A DNA stretch of 64,000 bases, taken from positions 186,001 to 250,000 of the forward strand of contig JALFLK010000009.1 of NCBI GenBank assembly GCA_022774755.1, given 5' to 3'. Below, one piece after another: positions 1 through 8,265 of this stretch. The notes below the pieces were generated by a model, which saw only the letters and a program-made list of their open reading frames with translations, ran no database searches and was not told the origin of the DNA. Both the position numbers and the translations under genes were made by a program. Source of the DNA: a bacterium (GTDB lineage Bacteria > Bacillota > Clostridia > Oscillospirales > Acutalibacteraceae). Positions within the stretch are counted from its first letter, which is position 1, and each line of letters opens with the position of its first letter.

Positions 1-784
1 TTGCGCCGTGAGGCAAATCAATCTGCGTAATATCTCCCGTTATTACCATTTTTGAGTTAAAGCCAAGCCTTGTCAAAAACATTTTCATTTGTTCTTTGGT
101 TGTATTTTGAGCCTCATCAAGAATGATAAAGCTGTCGTCAAGAGTTCGTCCTCTCATATAAGCAAGAGGAGCAACCTCAATATTGCCTCGTTCCACATAT
201 TTTTGGTAGGTTTCTGCTCCGAGCATATCAAACAGAGCGTCATACAACGGTCTTAAATAGGGGTCAACCTTGCTCTGCAAATCTCCGGGCAAAAATCCCA
301 GCTTTTCGCCTGCTTCAACTGCAGGCCTTGTTAAGATAATGCGGTTTACCTGTTTTGCACGGAACGCCGTAACAGCCATTGCCACGGCAAGGTAGGTTTT
401 GCCTGTTCCTGCAGGGCCGACGCCGAAGGTGATGGTGTTTTGAGAAATTGCGGTGCAATAACGCTTCTGACCTATTGTTTTCGGCTTTATCGGCTTACCT
501 TTTGAGGTGATACAGATGCAGTCGCCTGCAAGCTGTTCAATTTTGTCCTCGCTTCCGTCGTTGACAAGGGACATACAGTAGCGGACGTTTTGCTCCGACA
601 GAGCCTCGCCCCGATTGATAAAGGTAAGCAGACTTTCGATAACCTTGCACGCCTTGGCAACATTCTCGGTCTCGCCGTTTATTTTCAGCTCGCTGTCACG
701 ACCGATAACCCTGACGCTGTATTCGTTTTCAATGAGCTTAATATTTTCATCAAAACTCCCGAACAGAGCAACAGCATGCTCCAT
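1..784 (-). CDS. phoH: PhoH-like ATPase, 3' end outside window
   Basis: PhoH-family P-loop protein, a cytoplasmic ATPase linked to RNA metabolism. The minus-strand translation contains GPAGTGKTY (Walker A), then [27 protein letters not shown] (Walker B) and [12 protein letters not shown], all diagnostic of the PhoH domain. The N-terminal ~100 residues resemble the KH-like segment usual in the longer PhoH proteins. The gene runs off the left edge. The start is a problem: a good AGGAG lies at about 821-826 and a promoter upstream, but the frame after it reads GTT TTA GTT ACG with no ATG, GTG or TTG. The first in-frame ATG is at 784, about 37 bases past the AGGAG. The true start is probably near 815 with a non-standard or mutated codon. 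Family is sure; start is not. Confidence 0.9.
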   Translation of the reverse strand, partial: MEHAVALFGSFDENIKLIENEYSVRVIGRDSELKINGETENVAKACKVIESLLTFINRGEALSEQNVRYCMSLVNDGSEDKIEQLAGDCICITSKGKPIKPKTIGQKRYCTAISQNTITFGVGPAGTGKTYLAVAMAVTAFRAKQVNRIILTRPAVEAGEKLGFLPGDLQSKVDPYLRPLYDALFDMLGAETYQKYVERGNIEVAPLAYMRGRTLDDSFIILDEAQNTTKEQMKMFLTRLGFNSKMVITGDITQIDLPHGA

Positions 785-849
785 ACGGTCAATGTTGATT
801 ATTTGTTCCGTAACTAAAACTCCTACTTTCCTATTTTTAGTATGACTTT

Positions 850-877
850 ATTATACCATATATTTTCTAAAAGTCAC
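850..877 (-). promoter_or_regulatory. Promoter for phoH
   Basis: On the minus strand, GTGACT (877-872) and TATAAT (855-850) are separated by 16 bases, a fair sigma-A promoter. Transcription would start near 843, about 20 bases before the AGGAG of phoH. Confidence 0.6.
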
Positions 878-970
878 GATATTTTTTAAAAAATCTTTAC
901 AAATTTAACAGTTTTGTATAAAAAGTGCAAAACTCACCTGTGAAAAGCTTGCTGATTGTGAAATAATTAA

Positions 971-1066
971 CTAAGTCCGCTGAGTAAATCACGCTGAAAA
1001 GCTGTGTGCACATCTTGCCTGCATATTTCCCGCCATATTGCCGAAATTCCGCACACATCTGCACAC
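971..1066. repeat. Palindromic MITE-like repeat, copy A (partial)
   Basis: Shares CCGCTGA.TAAATCACGCTGAAAAGC and GTGCACATCTTGC.TGC segments with the elements at 16056-16160 (inverted), 48096-48274 and 61147-61318. The left end matches the other copies, but the mirror-image right end is not recognisable, so this looks like a half or decayed copy. It lies between the divergent phoH and ylxM promoters. The other ~230 bases of this intergenic stretch hold only the two promoters and the hairpin at 1131-1153. Confidence 0.7.
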
Positions 1067-1095
1067 AGAAAAAACAATAAAATCCGAAGCAATAC

Positions 1096-1124
1096 TTGAC
1101 AAATGCTAAACAGGCTGATATAAT
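1096..1124 (+). promoter_or_regulatory. Strong promoter for ylxM-ffh operon
   Basis: TTGACA (1096-1101), 17-base spacer, TATAAT (1119-1124): a perfect sigma-A consensus. Expected transcription start is about 1131, exactly where the inverted repeat begins. Confidence 0.9.
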
Positions 1125-1130
1125 CAGCAG

Positions 1131-1153
1131 GTGTAAAGCAAAAAACTTTACAC
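1131..1153 (+). promoter_or_regulatory. Inverted repeat at the transcript 5' end
   Basis: Perfect 8-bp inverted repeat GTGTAAAG/CTTTACAC with a 7-base loop, starting at the predicted transcription start. No T-run follows, so it is not a terminator. It may be an operator or a 5' stem-loop that stabilises the SRP mRNA. Role is inferred. Confidence 0.55.
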
Positions 1154-1178
1154 CTTGATTTTGACGGAGTGATTTTTC

Positions 1179-1529
1179 TTGGAGAAGAATATTGAAATTT
1201 CACTGCTTTTTGATTTTTACAAGCCGTTGCTGACCGAGTCTCAACAGCAGGCGGTTGAGCTTTATTATAACGACGATTATTCTCTGGCGGAGATTGCTCA
1301 GGAAATGAACATTACCAGGCAGGGCGTCAGAGATTTGGTGAAAAGAAGCGAAAATCTTTTGTTTGCTTACGAGGAAAAGCTTGGGCTTTTTAAGCGTTTT
1401 AACCTTATTGAAAACGGACTTGACGAGATTTGCAGTCTTGCGCAGAACATAATAGACAAAACAGATGACTCTTCGGCAAAGAGCAACGCCCAAAAAATTT
1501 TAACCTTTGCGGAGGGTCTGAAAGAATAG
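1179..1529 (+). CDS. ylxM: YlxM-family SRP-associated HTH protein
   Basis: A 116-residue UPF0122/YlxM protein. The family has a sigma-70 region-4-like helix-turn-helix and is nearly always encoded just before ffh; in streptococci it modulates SRP GTPase activity. Here the HTH is seen at about residues 17-55 (LTESQQQAVELYYNDDYSLAEIA followed by a recognition helix with TRQGVRD). The C-terminal half is charged and helical. The start is TTG at 1179, with GGAG about 10 bases upstream. The stop is 10 bases before ffh, so the two are co-transcribed from the 1096 promoter. Confidence 0.93.
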   Translation: MEKNIEISLLFDFYKPLLTESQQQAVELYYNDDYSLAEIAQEMNITRQGVRDLVKRSENLLFAYEEKLGLFKRFNLIENGLDEICSLAQNIIDKTDDSSAKSNAQKILTFAEGLKE

Positions 1530-1539
1530 AGGTGGCAGT

Positions 1540-2925
1540 ATGGCATTTGAGGGATTATCCGATAAATTAAGCAGAGCCTTTAAAAAGCTCAGGAACAAGG
1601 GTAAATTAAGCGAGGCTGACGTTAAAGAGGCAATGCGTGAAGTAAGGCTTGCCCTTTTGGAAGCCGATGTAAACTTCAGAGTTGCAAAGAACTTTACAAA
1701 CAAGGTTACCGAGCGTGCAGTAGGCGCAGATGTTATGGAGAGCCTTACTCCGGCGCAGATGGTAATAAAAATAGTAAACGAAGAGCTGACTAACCTTATG
1801 GGCGGCGAAACGGCAAGGATTGAATACGCATCTCATCCGCCTACGGTTATTATGCTTTGCGGACTTCAGGGCTCAGGTAAAACCACCCACGCAGGCAAGC
1901 TTTCAAAAATGCTTAAAGAGCAGGGACACAGACCCATGCTTGTTGCCTGTGATATTTACCGTCCGGCGGCTATTGAGCAGTTAAAGGTTGTAGGCGCAAA
2001 GGCAAACGTGCCTGTTTTTGAAATGGGCAAAGAAAACCCCGTTAAGATTGCAAAAGAGGCAATTAAGCACGCCAAGGACTACGGCAACGATATTGTAATT
2101 TTAGATACAGCTGGACGTTTGCATATTGACGAAGAGCTTATGAACGAGCTTAAAAAAATCAAAGCAGAGGTACAGCCTCAGGAGATTTTGCTTGTTATCG
2201 ACTCAATGACCGGTCAGGACGCAGTGAATGTTGCAAACAGCTTTAATGATTTGCTTGACATTACAGGCGTTATTCTGACAAAGCTCGACGGCGATACAAG
2301 AGGCGGTGCGGCGCTTTCCGTTAAGGCAGTAACCGGCAAGCCTATTAAATTTGCAGGCGTCGGCGAAAAGCTTGAGGATATTGAGGCTTTTCATCCCGAC
2401 AGAATGGCAAGCCGTATTCTCGGTATGGGCGATGTGCTTACTCTTATTGAAGAAGCCGAAAATAAGCTTGATAAGAAAAAGGCTGAGCAAATGGCAGAAA
2501 AAATGCTCCATAACAAAATGGACTTTAACGATTTGCTCGACCAGTTTGAACAGATAAAAAAGATGGGACCATTAAAGGGAATCCTCTCCAAAATCCCGGG
2601 AGTTGGCAAACAGCTTGAAAATGTTGATATAGACGACAGACAGATTGATTGGACTCAGGCGCTTATTCTCTCTATGACGCCGGAAGAAAGAGAAAACCCA
2701 TCTCTTCTTAATCTTTCAAGAAAAAAGAGAATTGCCGAAGGCTCCGGCAGAAGCCTTGAAGAAGTAAACCGCCTCGTAAAACAGCTTGAACAAATGCAGA
2801 AAATGATGAAAAAGCTGAAAAATCAGGGCAAAAATTCAAAAGGCAAAAAGAAAAAAATGAAAAATCTCCCCGGCTTGGGCGGTGCGCCCTGGGGCGGAGG
2901 CAACGGGGGTTTCCCCGGAATGTAA
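1540..2925 (+). CDS. ffh: Signal recognition particle protein Ffh
   Basis: SRP54/Ffh GTPase, 461 residues, normal length. It binds SRP RNA and the signal peptides of nascent membrane and secreted proteins and delivers ribosomes to FtsY. The N domain is residues 1-95. The G domain has P-loop GLQGSGKTT (108-116), DTAGR (189-193) and TKLDGDTRGG (about 248-257). The C-terminal M domain (about 330-440) is rich in Met and Lys and ends in a Gly-rich tail. It is second in the ylxM operon, with rpsP following 66 bases later. Assignment is certain. Confidence 0.98.
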   Translation: MAFEGLSDKLSRAFKKLRNKGKLSEADVKEAMREVRLALLEADVNFRVAKNFTNKVTERAVGADVMESLTPAQMVIKIVNEELTNLMGGETARIEYASHPPTVIMLCGLQGSGKTTHAGKLSKMLKEQGHRPMLVACDIYRPAAIEQLKVVGAKANVPVFEMGKENPVKIAKEAIKHAKDYGNDIVILDTAGRLHIDEELMNELKKIKAEVQPQEILLVIDSMTGQDAVNVANSFNDLLDITGVILTKLDGDTRGGAALSVKAVTGKPIKFAGVGEKLEDIEAFHPDRMASRILGMGDVLTLIEEAENKLDKKKAEQMAEKMLHNKMDFNDLLDQFEQIKKMGPLKGILSKIPGVGKQLENVDIDDRQIDWTQALILSMTPEERENPSLLNLSRKKRIAEGSGRSLEEVNRLVKQLEQMQKMMKKLKNQGKNSKGKKKKMKNLPGLGGAPWGGGNGGFPGM

Positions 2926-2991
2926 AAAGCTGTTCACCCGATTTTTCCTAAATTGGTGAATTATAGATAAGTTTTTTCGGAGGTGAAAGAA

Positions 2992-3237
2992 ATGGCAGTA
3001 AAAATCAGACTTAAAAGAGTAGGCGCGAAGAAGGATCCTTTCTACCGTGTTGTTGTTGCAGATTCAAGATACCCCAGAAACGGACGTTTTATTGAGGAAA
3101 TCGGCACATATGACATTCTTAAAAACCCTTCTGAGTTCAAGGTTGACGCTGAAGCTGTTAAGAAGTGGATGGCAAACGGAGCACAGCCTACCGATACCGT
3201 AAAGGCTCTTCTCAAGAAGAACGGCATTATCGGCTGA
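2992..3237 (+). CDS. rpsP: 30S ribosomal protein bS16
   Basis: An 81-residue bS16, of family length, starting [19 protein letters not shown], the classic N-terminus. It is a primary 16S rRNA-binding protein of the small-subunit body. The start is ATG 2992, preceded by AGGAGGTG-type RBS (CGGAGGTG) at 8 bases; an upstream in-frame codon at 2983 lies inside that RBS and is rejected. The order ffh-rpsP-khpA is conserved in Firmicutes. Confidence 0.98.
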   Translation: MAVKIRLKRVGAKKDPFYRVVVADSRYPRNGRFIEEIGTYDILKNPSEFKVDAEAVKKWMANGAQPTDTVKALLKKNGIIG

Positions 3238-3270
3238 TAAAATCGGTCAATTTGCGAAAGGAAATGTCAA

Positions 3271-3504
3271 ATGAAAGAATTACTGGAAATTATCGCAAAG
3301 GGATTGGTAGAATTGCCGGAGCAGGTGTCTGTTGAAGCTGACGCTCCCGATGAAGAGGGCACGGTTGTGTACCATATTCATGTTGCAGAAAGCGATATGG
3401 GCAGAATAATCGGCAAGCAGGGCAGAATAGCCAAGGCTATCCGCACTATTGCCCGCAGCGCAGCAATTCACAACAATGAAAAAATTGCAGTTGAAATTGA
3501 CTGA
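3271..3504 (+). CDS. khpA: KH-domain RNA-binding protein KhpA
   Basis: A 77-residue single KH-domain protein (YlqC/KhpA). The KH signature is GRIIGKQGRIAKAIRTI at about residues 48-64. KhpA pairs with KhpB and binds small and messenger RNAs, affecting cell elongation in pneumococci. It sits in its usual place after rpsP. The start ATG is preceded by GAAAGGAA. A terminator follows at 3580. Confidence 0.95.
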   Translation: MKELLEIIAKGLVELPEQVSVEADAPDEEGTVVYHIHVAESDMGRIIGKQGRIAKAIRTIARSAAIHNNEKIAVEID

Positions 3505-3579
3505 TACGGTGTTTCTACCTGATTACGGGCGCTGAAATATAAAAGAGATGCTTTTATAAAAGCGTCCGGCATAAAATGA

Positions 3580-3608
3580 GCGAAGTGCGAAAGTACTTTG
3601 CTTTTTTT
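3580..3608 (+). terminator. Rho-independent terminator after khpA
   Basis: GCGAAGTGC-GAAA-GTACTTTGC forms a 9-bp stem with a GAAA tetraloop, followed by seven T. It ends the ylxM-ffh-rpsP-khpA transcript and so cuts it off from rimM-trmD. Confidence 0.85.
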
Positions 3609-3674
3609 ATTTTTTGTGATATATTAAATAAAAGCTTTTATTTATTCTATGTTTTCTATAATTTGGGTGCATTT

Positions 3675-4469
3675 ATGAAGATTTCTGACAAGAATATAGA
3701 TAACGGCAGAGCCTTTGACTGGGGCTTGGTTTCAGATGAATACGCAAAATTCCGTGATATATATCCTCGGGTGTTTTATGAAAAAATAATCCAGAGAGGT
3801 ATTGGAATCAAGGGACAGAAAATTTTGGATTTAGGTACAGGCACCGGAGTTTTGCCGAGAAATATGTTTAAGTACGGGGCAGAATGGATAGGAACGGATA
3901 TATCCGAAAACCAGATTTTGCAGGCTGAAAAACTATCGGACGAAAGCGGTATGAATATTGAATTTCTTGTTTGTCCTGCGGAAAAAATAAATTTTCCCGA
4001 AGCTTCCTTTGATGCGGTAACTGCCTGCCAGTGCTTTTGGTATTTTGATTTTGATAAGCTTGCGCCCGTATTGACTGAAATTCTAAATAAAAACGGTAAA
4101 TTTTTGCTTTTGTATATGGCGTGGCTTCCTTTTGAAGATAGGATTGCAGGGGCAAGCGAGGAGCTTGTTTTAAAGTACAACCCCGATTGGAGCGGAGCCG
4201 GAGAAACAAGGCATCCCATATTTATTCCCGACAGGCTGACGGAATATTTTGATGTTACATATCACGAAGAATATGACATAAAAATACCCTTTACAAAAGC
4301 CTCCTGGCACGGCAGAATGAAAGCGTGCAGAGGCGTCGGTGCGTCGCTGTCATCGGCTGAGCTGAAAAATTGGGAACGGGAGCATATGAATATGCTCGAA
4401 AAAATTGCTCCGGAAAAATTTGAGGTTCTGCACTATTGCGCAATGACCGAACTAACGGTTAAAAATTAA
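3675..4469 (+). CDS. Class I SAM-dependent methyltransferase
   Basis: A 264-residue Methyltransf_11/25-type protein. Motif I is ILDLGTGTGVLPRNM, motif II is WIGTDISENQI, and FPEASFDAVTACQCFWYFD is the motif IV region. The substrate cannot be told from sequence. The start is taken as ATG 3675 because the open frame further upstream runs through the terminator at 3580-3608. A TATAAT at 3657-3662 lies so close that the mRNA could be nearly leaderless, and no clear RBS is visible. The gene interrupts the widely conserved khpA-rimM-trmD order, so it is probably an insertion with its own promoter. Confidence 0.85.
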   Translation: MKISDKNIDNGRAFDWGLVSDEYAKFRDIYPRVFYEKIIQRGIGIKGQKILDLGTGTGVLPRNMFKYGAEWIGTDISENQILQAEKLSDESGMNIEFLVCPAEKINFPEASFDAVTACQCFWYFDFDKLAPVLTEILNKNGKFLLLYMAWLPFEDRIAGASEELVLKYNPDWSGAGETRHPIFIPDRLTEYFDVTYHEEYDIKIPFTKASWHGRMKACRGVGASLSSAELKNWEREHMNMLEKIAPEKFEVLHYCAMTELTVKN

Positions 4470-4550
4470 CGGTTATGTAATATCTGTGTTCATAAAATAT
4501 TCATACGCATAACAAATTTTACTGACTTTTCTGACAGAACAGGTGATTAT

Positions 4551-5063
4551 ATGAAAAAACAGTTTCTTGAAATAGGAAAAATCGTAGGAACTCACGGACT
4601 GAAGGGCGAGGTGCGTGTTGAGTGCTGGTGCGACAGTCCGCAATTTTTGTGCTGTTTCGATACTCTTTATTACGACGGCGGAAAAAAGGCGGTGCAGATT
4701 AAAAGCAGACCCCACAAAAATATTGCCCTTGCAAAAATAAAGGGGGTTGATACCGTTGAACAGGCTGACCTTTTAAGGGGCAGAGTGCTTTATCTTAACC
4801 GTGATGACGTAAGCTTTGACGACGGCGTTAATTTTGTTCAGGATATTATTGATTCAAAGGTTATTGACGAAGAAACGGGAAAAGAATACGGCGTTGTTAC
4901 CGATGTTTTGTTTACAGGAGCTAACGATGTGTACGAGATGGCCGATAACAATGGAAAGAAGTTTTATATTCCTGTTATAGACTCTGTCGTGGTTGAAAAG
5001 GATATTGACAATTCAATTATCAAAATCAGACCGATGAAAGGACTTTTTGACGATGAGGATTGA
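4551..5063 (+). CDS. rimM: 16S rRNA processing protein RimM
   Basis: A 170-residue RimM. The protein binds ribosomal protein uS19 and helps mature the 30S head. The N-terminal RimM domain begins FLEIGKIVGTHGLKGEVRVE, and the C-terminal PRC barrel (about 95-168) contains the FYIPVIDSVV segment. The RBS AGGTGA precedes ATG 4551. Its 3' end overlaps trmD by 11 bases, so the two are translationally coupled. Confidence 0.97.
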   Translation: MKKQFLEIGKIVGTHGLKGEVRVECWCDSPQFLCCFDTLYYDGGKKAVQIKSRPHKNIALAKIKGVDTVEQADLLRGRVLYLNRDDVSFDDGVNFVQDIIDSKVIDEETGKEYGVVTDVLFTGANDVYEMADNNGKKFYIPVIDSVVVEKDIDNSIIKIRPMKGLFDDED

Positions 5064-5790
5064 TTTTATTACCCTTTTTCCCGAAATGTGCGAGGCTGTT
5101 ATGAGCGAAAGCGTAATAGGCAGAGCCAGAAAAAGCGGTGCCCTGGAGGTTGTGTGCCATCAGCTGAGAGATTACGCTTTTGACAAGCACAAGAGGGTTG
5201 ACGACACTACCTACGGCGGAGGAATGGGTATGCTGATGAAGGCGGAGCCTATTGCCCTTTGCTTTGAGGATATTTGCAGACAAAACGGAAGCAGACCCCA
5301 CTTTGTATATATGTCGCCTCAGGGGAAAACCCTTACTCAGCAGAGAATCAAGGAGCTGTCGTGTCTTGAAAGTATGTGCATTTTGTGCGGACACTACGAG
5401 GGCGTTGACCGGCGTGTTCTTGACAAATATGTTGACGAAGAAATCTCTATCGGCGACTATGTGCTGACAGGCGGAGAAATGCCTGCTTTAGTCCTTGCGG
5501 ACGCAGTTGCAAGGCTTGTGCCGGGAGTGCTTTCAAACAACGAGTGCTTTACCGAGGAGAGTCATTATAACGGGCTTTTGGAGTATCCCCAATACACAAA
5601 ACCCATAGACTGGCGTGGGGAGCAGGTGCCCGAAGTGCTTTACAGCGGAAATCATGCCAATGTTGACAAATGGCGTTACGAACAAAGCCTGATTACAACA
5701 GCTCAAAAACGCCCCGAAATGCTCAGGGGATATAATCTTTCCGAATTGGACAAAATGATACTGAGGAATGCAGGGTTTGATGTTGAATAA
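5053..5790 (+). CDS. trmD: tRNA (guanine-N1)-methyltransferase TrmD
   Basis: A 245-residue SPOUT-class enzyme that makes m1G37 in tRNA and so prevents frameshifting. It begins MRIDFITLFPEMCEAV. The knot motifs are LCGHYEGVDRRV and EISIGDYVLTGGEMPAL, and WRGEQVPEVLYSGNH lies downstream. The start is ATG 5053, with AAAGGA about 10 bases upstream inside rimM; the TTG at 5047 is less likely. Confidence 0.97.
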   Translation: MRIDFITLFPEMCEAVMSESVIGRARKSGALEVVCHQLRDYAFDKHKRVDDTTYGGGMGMLMKAEPIALCFEDICRQNGSRPHFVYMSPQGKTLTQQRIKELSCLESMCILCGHYEGVDRRVLDKYVDEEISIGDYVLTGGEMPALVLADAVARLVPGVLSNNECFTEESHYNGLLEYPQYTKPIDWRGEQVPEVLYSGNHANVDKWRYEQSLITTAQKRPEMLRGYNLSELDKMILRNAGFDVE

Positions 5791-5899
5791 TTTTATATCA
5801 GTTGTATAAAAATTAGTTGCTGAATCCGTTAAGTTGCACAATAAATGGGTTGGAAATTTAAGCGTTAATAGTGTATCAAAACGAAAATGAAAAATTTTG

Positions 5900-5928
5900 T
5901 TGACCTTGTCCTTTTTTGTGAGTATAAT
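5900..5928 (+). promoter_or_regulatory. Promoter for the HPr gene
   Basis: TTGACC (5900-5905), a 17-base spacer and TATAAT (5923-5928). Near-consensus sigma-A promoter, 63 bases before the HPr start. Confidence 0.85.
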
Positions 5929-5991
5929 AACATACAAGTTTAAATGTTATTTTACCTTAAAAATCTTAATAAAGTCAGTGAGGGTTTTAGT

Positions 5992-6255
5992 ATGTATGTT
6001 AAGGATGTATTAGTTCAGAACAAAGCAGGCTTACACGCTCGTCCGGCAACCTTTTTTATTCAGAAGGCTAACGAGTACAAGTCTTCCGTATGGGTTGAAA
6101 AGGAAGAGAGAAGGGTAAACGCTAAGAGCTTACTGGGCGTTTTGTCCTTGGGAATTATGGGCGGTACTACCATTAAGGTTATCGCTGACGGTTCCGACGA
6201 AAAAGAGGCTGTTGAGGGTTTGGTAGCCCTCATTGAGTCCGGTTTTGCCGGCTGA
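5992..6255 (+). CDS. ptsH: HPr phosphocarrier protein
   Basis: An 87-residue HPr. It accepts phosphate from enzyme I on His15 and passes it to sugar PTS EIIA domains; Ser46 is the HPr-kinase site used in carbon catabolite control. Both are present (AGLHARPAT with His15; NAKSLLGVL with Ser46), so this is HPr and not the His15-less Crh. The start is ATG 5992, though the upstream GAGGG is a weak RBS; a longer in-frame reading from 5944 adds a segment unlike HPr. It is monocistronic: own promoter, own terminator, no ptsI beside it. Confidence 0.93.
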   Translation: MYVKDVLVQNKAGLHARPATFFIQKANEYKSSVWVEKEERRVNAKSLLGVLSLGIMGGTTIKVIADGSDEKEAVEGLVALIESGFAG

Positions 6256-6294
6256 TTTTCCCCCTCATCTCCCATAAACAAATTTAAAAAAGTC

Positions 6295-6325
6295 GGGCGG
6301 ATTTTATCCGCCCTTTTTGTTTTAT
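6295..6325 (+). terminator. Terminator after the HPr gene
   Basis: GGGCGGAT-TTT-ATCCGCCC followed by TTTTTGTTTT: 8-bp GC-rich stem and T-run. Confidence 0.9.
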
Positions 6326-6405
6326 TTCAGCATTTATTAAGCATTTATTTAAGAATTTTTATTTCAGCATTTTGCTATACCTAATATTTAGTTTTCGGAG
6401 AAATA

Positions 6406-8241
6406 ATGAACGAGAAATTACAGGAATTAAGAAAAAAAGCGATGGCTCTGCCTCTTTTGCCGGGAGTATATATAATGCACGACAAAAGCGGTAAGATTAT
6501 ATATATCGGCAAGGCTAAGGCTCTGAAAAACCGAGTAAGCCAATACTTCGGCTCGCCTAAAAATCATCCGGAAAAAGTGCGCAGAATGGTGGATAATGTT
6601 GACGATTTTGAGTACATTATTACCGACAGCGAATTTGAGGCGCTTATTCTGGAATGCAGTCTTATTAAACAGCATACACCCAAGTACAATATTCTGCTCA
6701 AGGACGACAAGGGTTACAGCTATATTAAAATCAGCGGAGGTAAGTGGAGGAGAATTTCTTATGCTCTGCAAAAAGCCGACGACGGCGACGAGTATATCGG
6801 CCCCTATAAAAGCAGTTACTATGTAAAAAATGCCGTTGAGGAGGCTGTTAAAATTTTTAAGCTCCCCACCTGCAACAAAAAATTCCCTCAGGATTTCGGA
6901 AAAACACGGCCGTGCCTGAATTATCATATTAAGCAGTGTATGGCACCGTGCAGAGGGAAAATCAGTCTTCAGGAGTACGAAGAAAGCGTAAATCAGGCTG
7001 TGGAGTTTTTAAAGGGAGGCAGCAGCGCTTCCGTTAAACAGCTTACAAAAGAGATGAATGACGCTGCGGAAAATCTTGAATTTGAAAAAGCCGCAAGAAT
7101 CAGGGACAGAATCAACGCCGTGCGGAAAATGAGCACAAAGCAAAAGGTGGTTGCAAACAAGGTTAAAGATCAGGATGTAATCGCTTTTATGTCCGACGGA
7201 GAAAAGGGCTGTTTTCAGGTGTTCTGTTTTGAAAACGGCAGTCTTACGGATCGGGAAAGCTTTATCGTAAACGGCGCTTCGGGTACGGAGGAGGAGCTGA
7301 GCGAATTTTTAATTTCGTACTATACAATGCGTGATTTTGTTCCGAAGAACGTTACCCTTGACAGAGAGATTTCGGACAAAGAAGTAACCGAAAGATGGCT
7401 CAGCGAAAAAAGAGGAAACCGGGTGTATATTAACGCTCCAAAAATCGGAGAGCAGGCACAGCTGGTGCAAATGTGCCGCAACAACGCCGCCGAGGCTGTT
7501 GCCCAGCTAAACGGCAGAACAAGCCGTGAATATACGGTTTTGGAGGAGCTGAAAGACATATTAGGGCTTAGCTCTATTCCCGAATACATTGAATCTTACG
7601 ATATTTCAAACCTTGCAGGAACAGAAAATGTTGCGGGTATGGTAGTTTACGAAAAGGGCAAGCCTCTTAAATCAGCCTACAAAAAGTTTAAAATCAAGGG
7701 CTTTCAAGGACAGGACGATTACGCCTCTATGGCAGAGGTGCTTTCAAGGCGTATGGACGAGTATTTTGAAAATAAGGACAGCGGAGAGGGCTTTGGCAGA
7801 CTTCCCGATTTGATTTTGCTTGACGGCGGTAAGGGACAGGTGTCTGCCGTAAGGAGCGTGCTTTCGCAAAAGGGAGTGAACATTCCCCTTTTCGGTATGG
7901 TTAAGGACTCCAAACACCGCACAAGAGCCGTTACCGATGAGGGCAGAGAGATTTCAATTAGCTCCAATCGACGGGTTTTTGCGTTTGTAAGCTCAATTCA
8001 GGACGAGGTTCACAGGTTTGCAATCGGTTACCATAGGAAAAGCAGGAGCAAATCTGTTTTCAAAAGCTCTCTTACCGATATTGAGGGAATCGGCGAAACA
8101 AGGGCAAAAGCGTTGCTTAAATATTTCAGAACAGTTGAAAATATACGCAACGCTGATTTAAAGGAACTGGAGCAGGCGCCGAAGATGAATAAAACTTCTG
8201 CTCTCGCAGTGTTCAGATATTTTCATCAGGAACAGGAATAA
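6406..8241 (+). CDS. uvrC: UvrABC excinuclease subunit C
   Basis: A 611-residue UvrC, the dual-incision nuclease of nucleotide excision repair. The GIY-YIG domain (about 18-95) has LPGVYIMHDKSGKIIYIGKA. A UVR motif sits at about 205-240 (EFEKAARIRDRI). The RNase H-like 5'-incision domain has ESYDISNLAGTENVAGMVVYEKG and DLILLDGGKGQVSA, and a C-terminal helix-hairpin-helix (GIGETRAKALL) binds DNA. Full length and intact. uvrA and uvrB are not in the window. Confidence 0.98.
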   Translation: MNEKLQELRKKAMALPLLPGVYIMHDKSGKIIYIGKAKALKNRVSQYFGSPKNHPEKVRRMVDNVDDFEYIITDSEFEALILECSLIKQHTPKYNILLKDDKGYSYIKISGGKWRRISYALQKADDGDEYIGPYKSSYYVKNAVEEAVKIFKLPTCNKKFPQDFGKTRPCLNYHIKQCMAPCRGKISLQEYEESVNQAVEFLKGGSSASVKQLTKEMNDAAENLEFEKAARIRDRINAVRKMSTKQKVVANKVKDQDVIAFMSDGEKGCFQVFCFENGSLTDRESFIVNGASGTEEELSEFLISYYTMRDFVPKNVTLDREISDKEVTERWLSEKRGNRVYINAPKIGEQAQLVQMCRNNAAEAVAQLNGRTSREYTVLEELKDILGLSSIPEYIESYDISNLAGTENVAGMVVYEKGKPLKSAYKKFKIKGFQGQDDYASMAEVLSRRMDEYFENKDSGEGFGRLPDLILLDGGKGQVSAVRSVLSQKGVNIPLFGMVKDSKHRTRAVTDEGREISISSNRRVFAFVSSIQDEVHRFAIGYHRKSRSKSVFKSSLTDIEGIGETRAKALLKYFRTVENIRNADLKELEQAPKMNKTSALAVFRYFHQEQE

Positions 8242-8265
8242 TGTCTTATAAGTCGTTTTTTTACG

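Noticed and set aside
967-1203. 78-codon minus-strand frame
   Set aside because: It lies over the palindromic repeat and the consensus promoter of ylxM; no RBS.
3576-3674. Longer N-terminus for the methyltransferase
   Set aside because: The added codons are the terminator hairpin and T-run after khpA.
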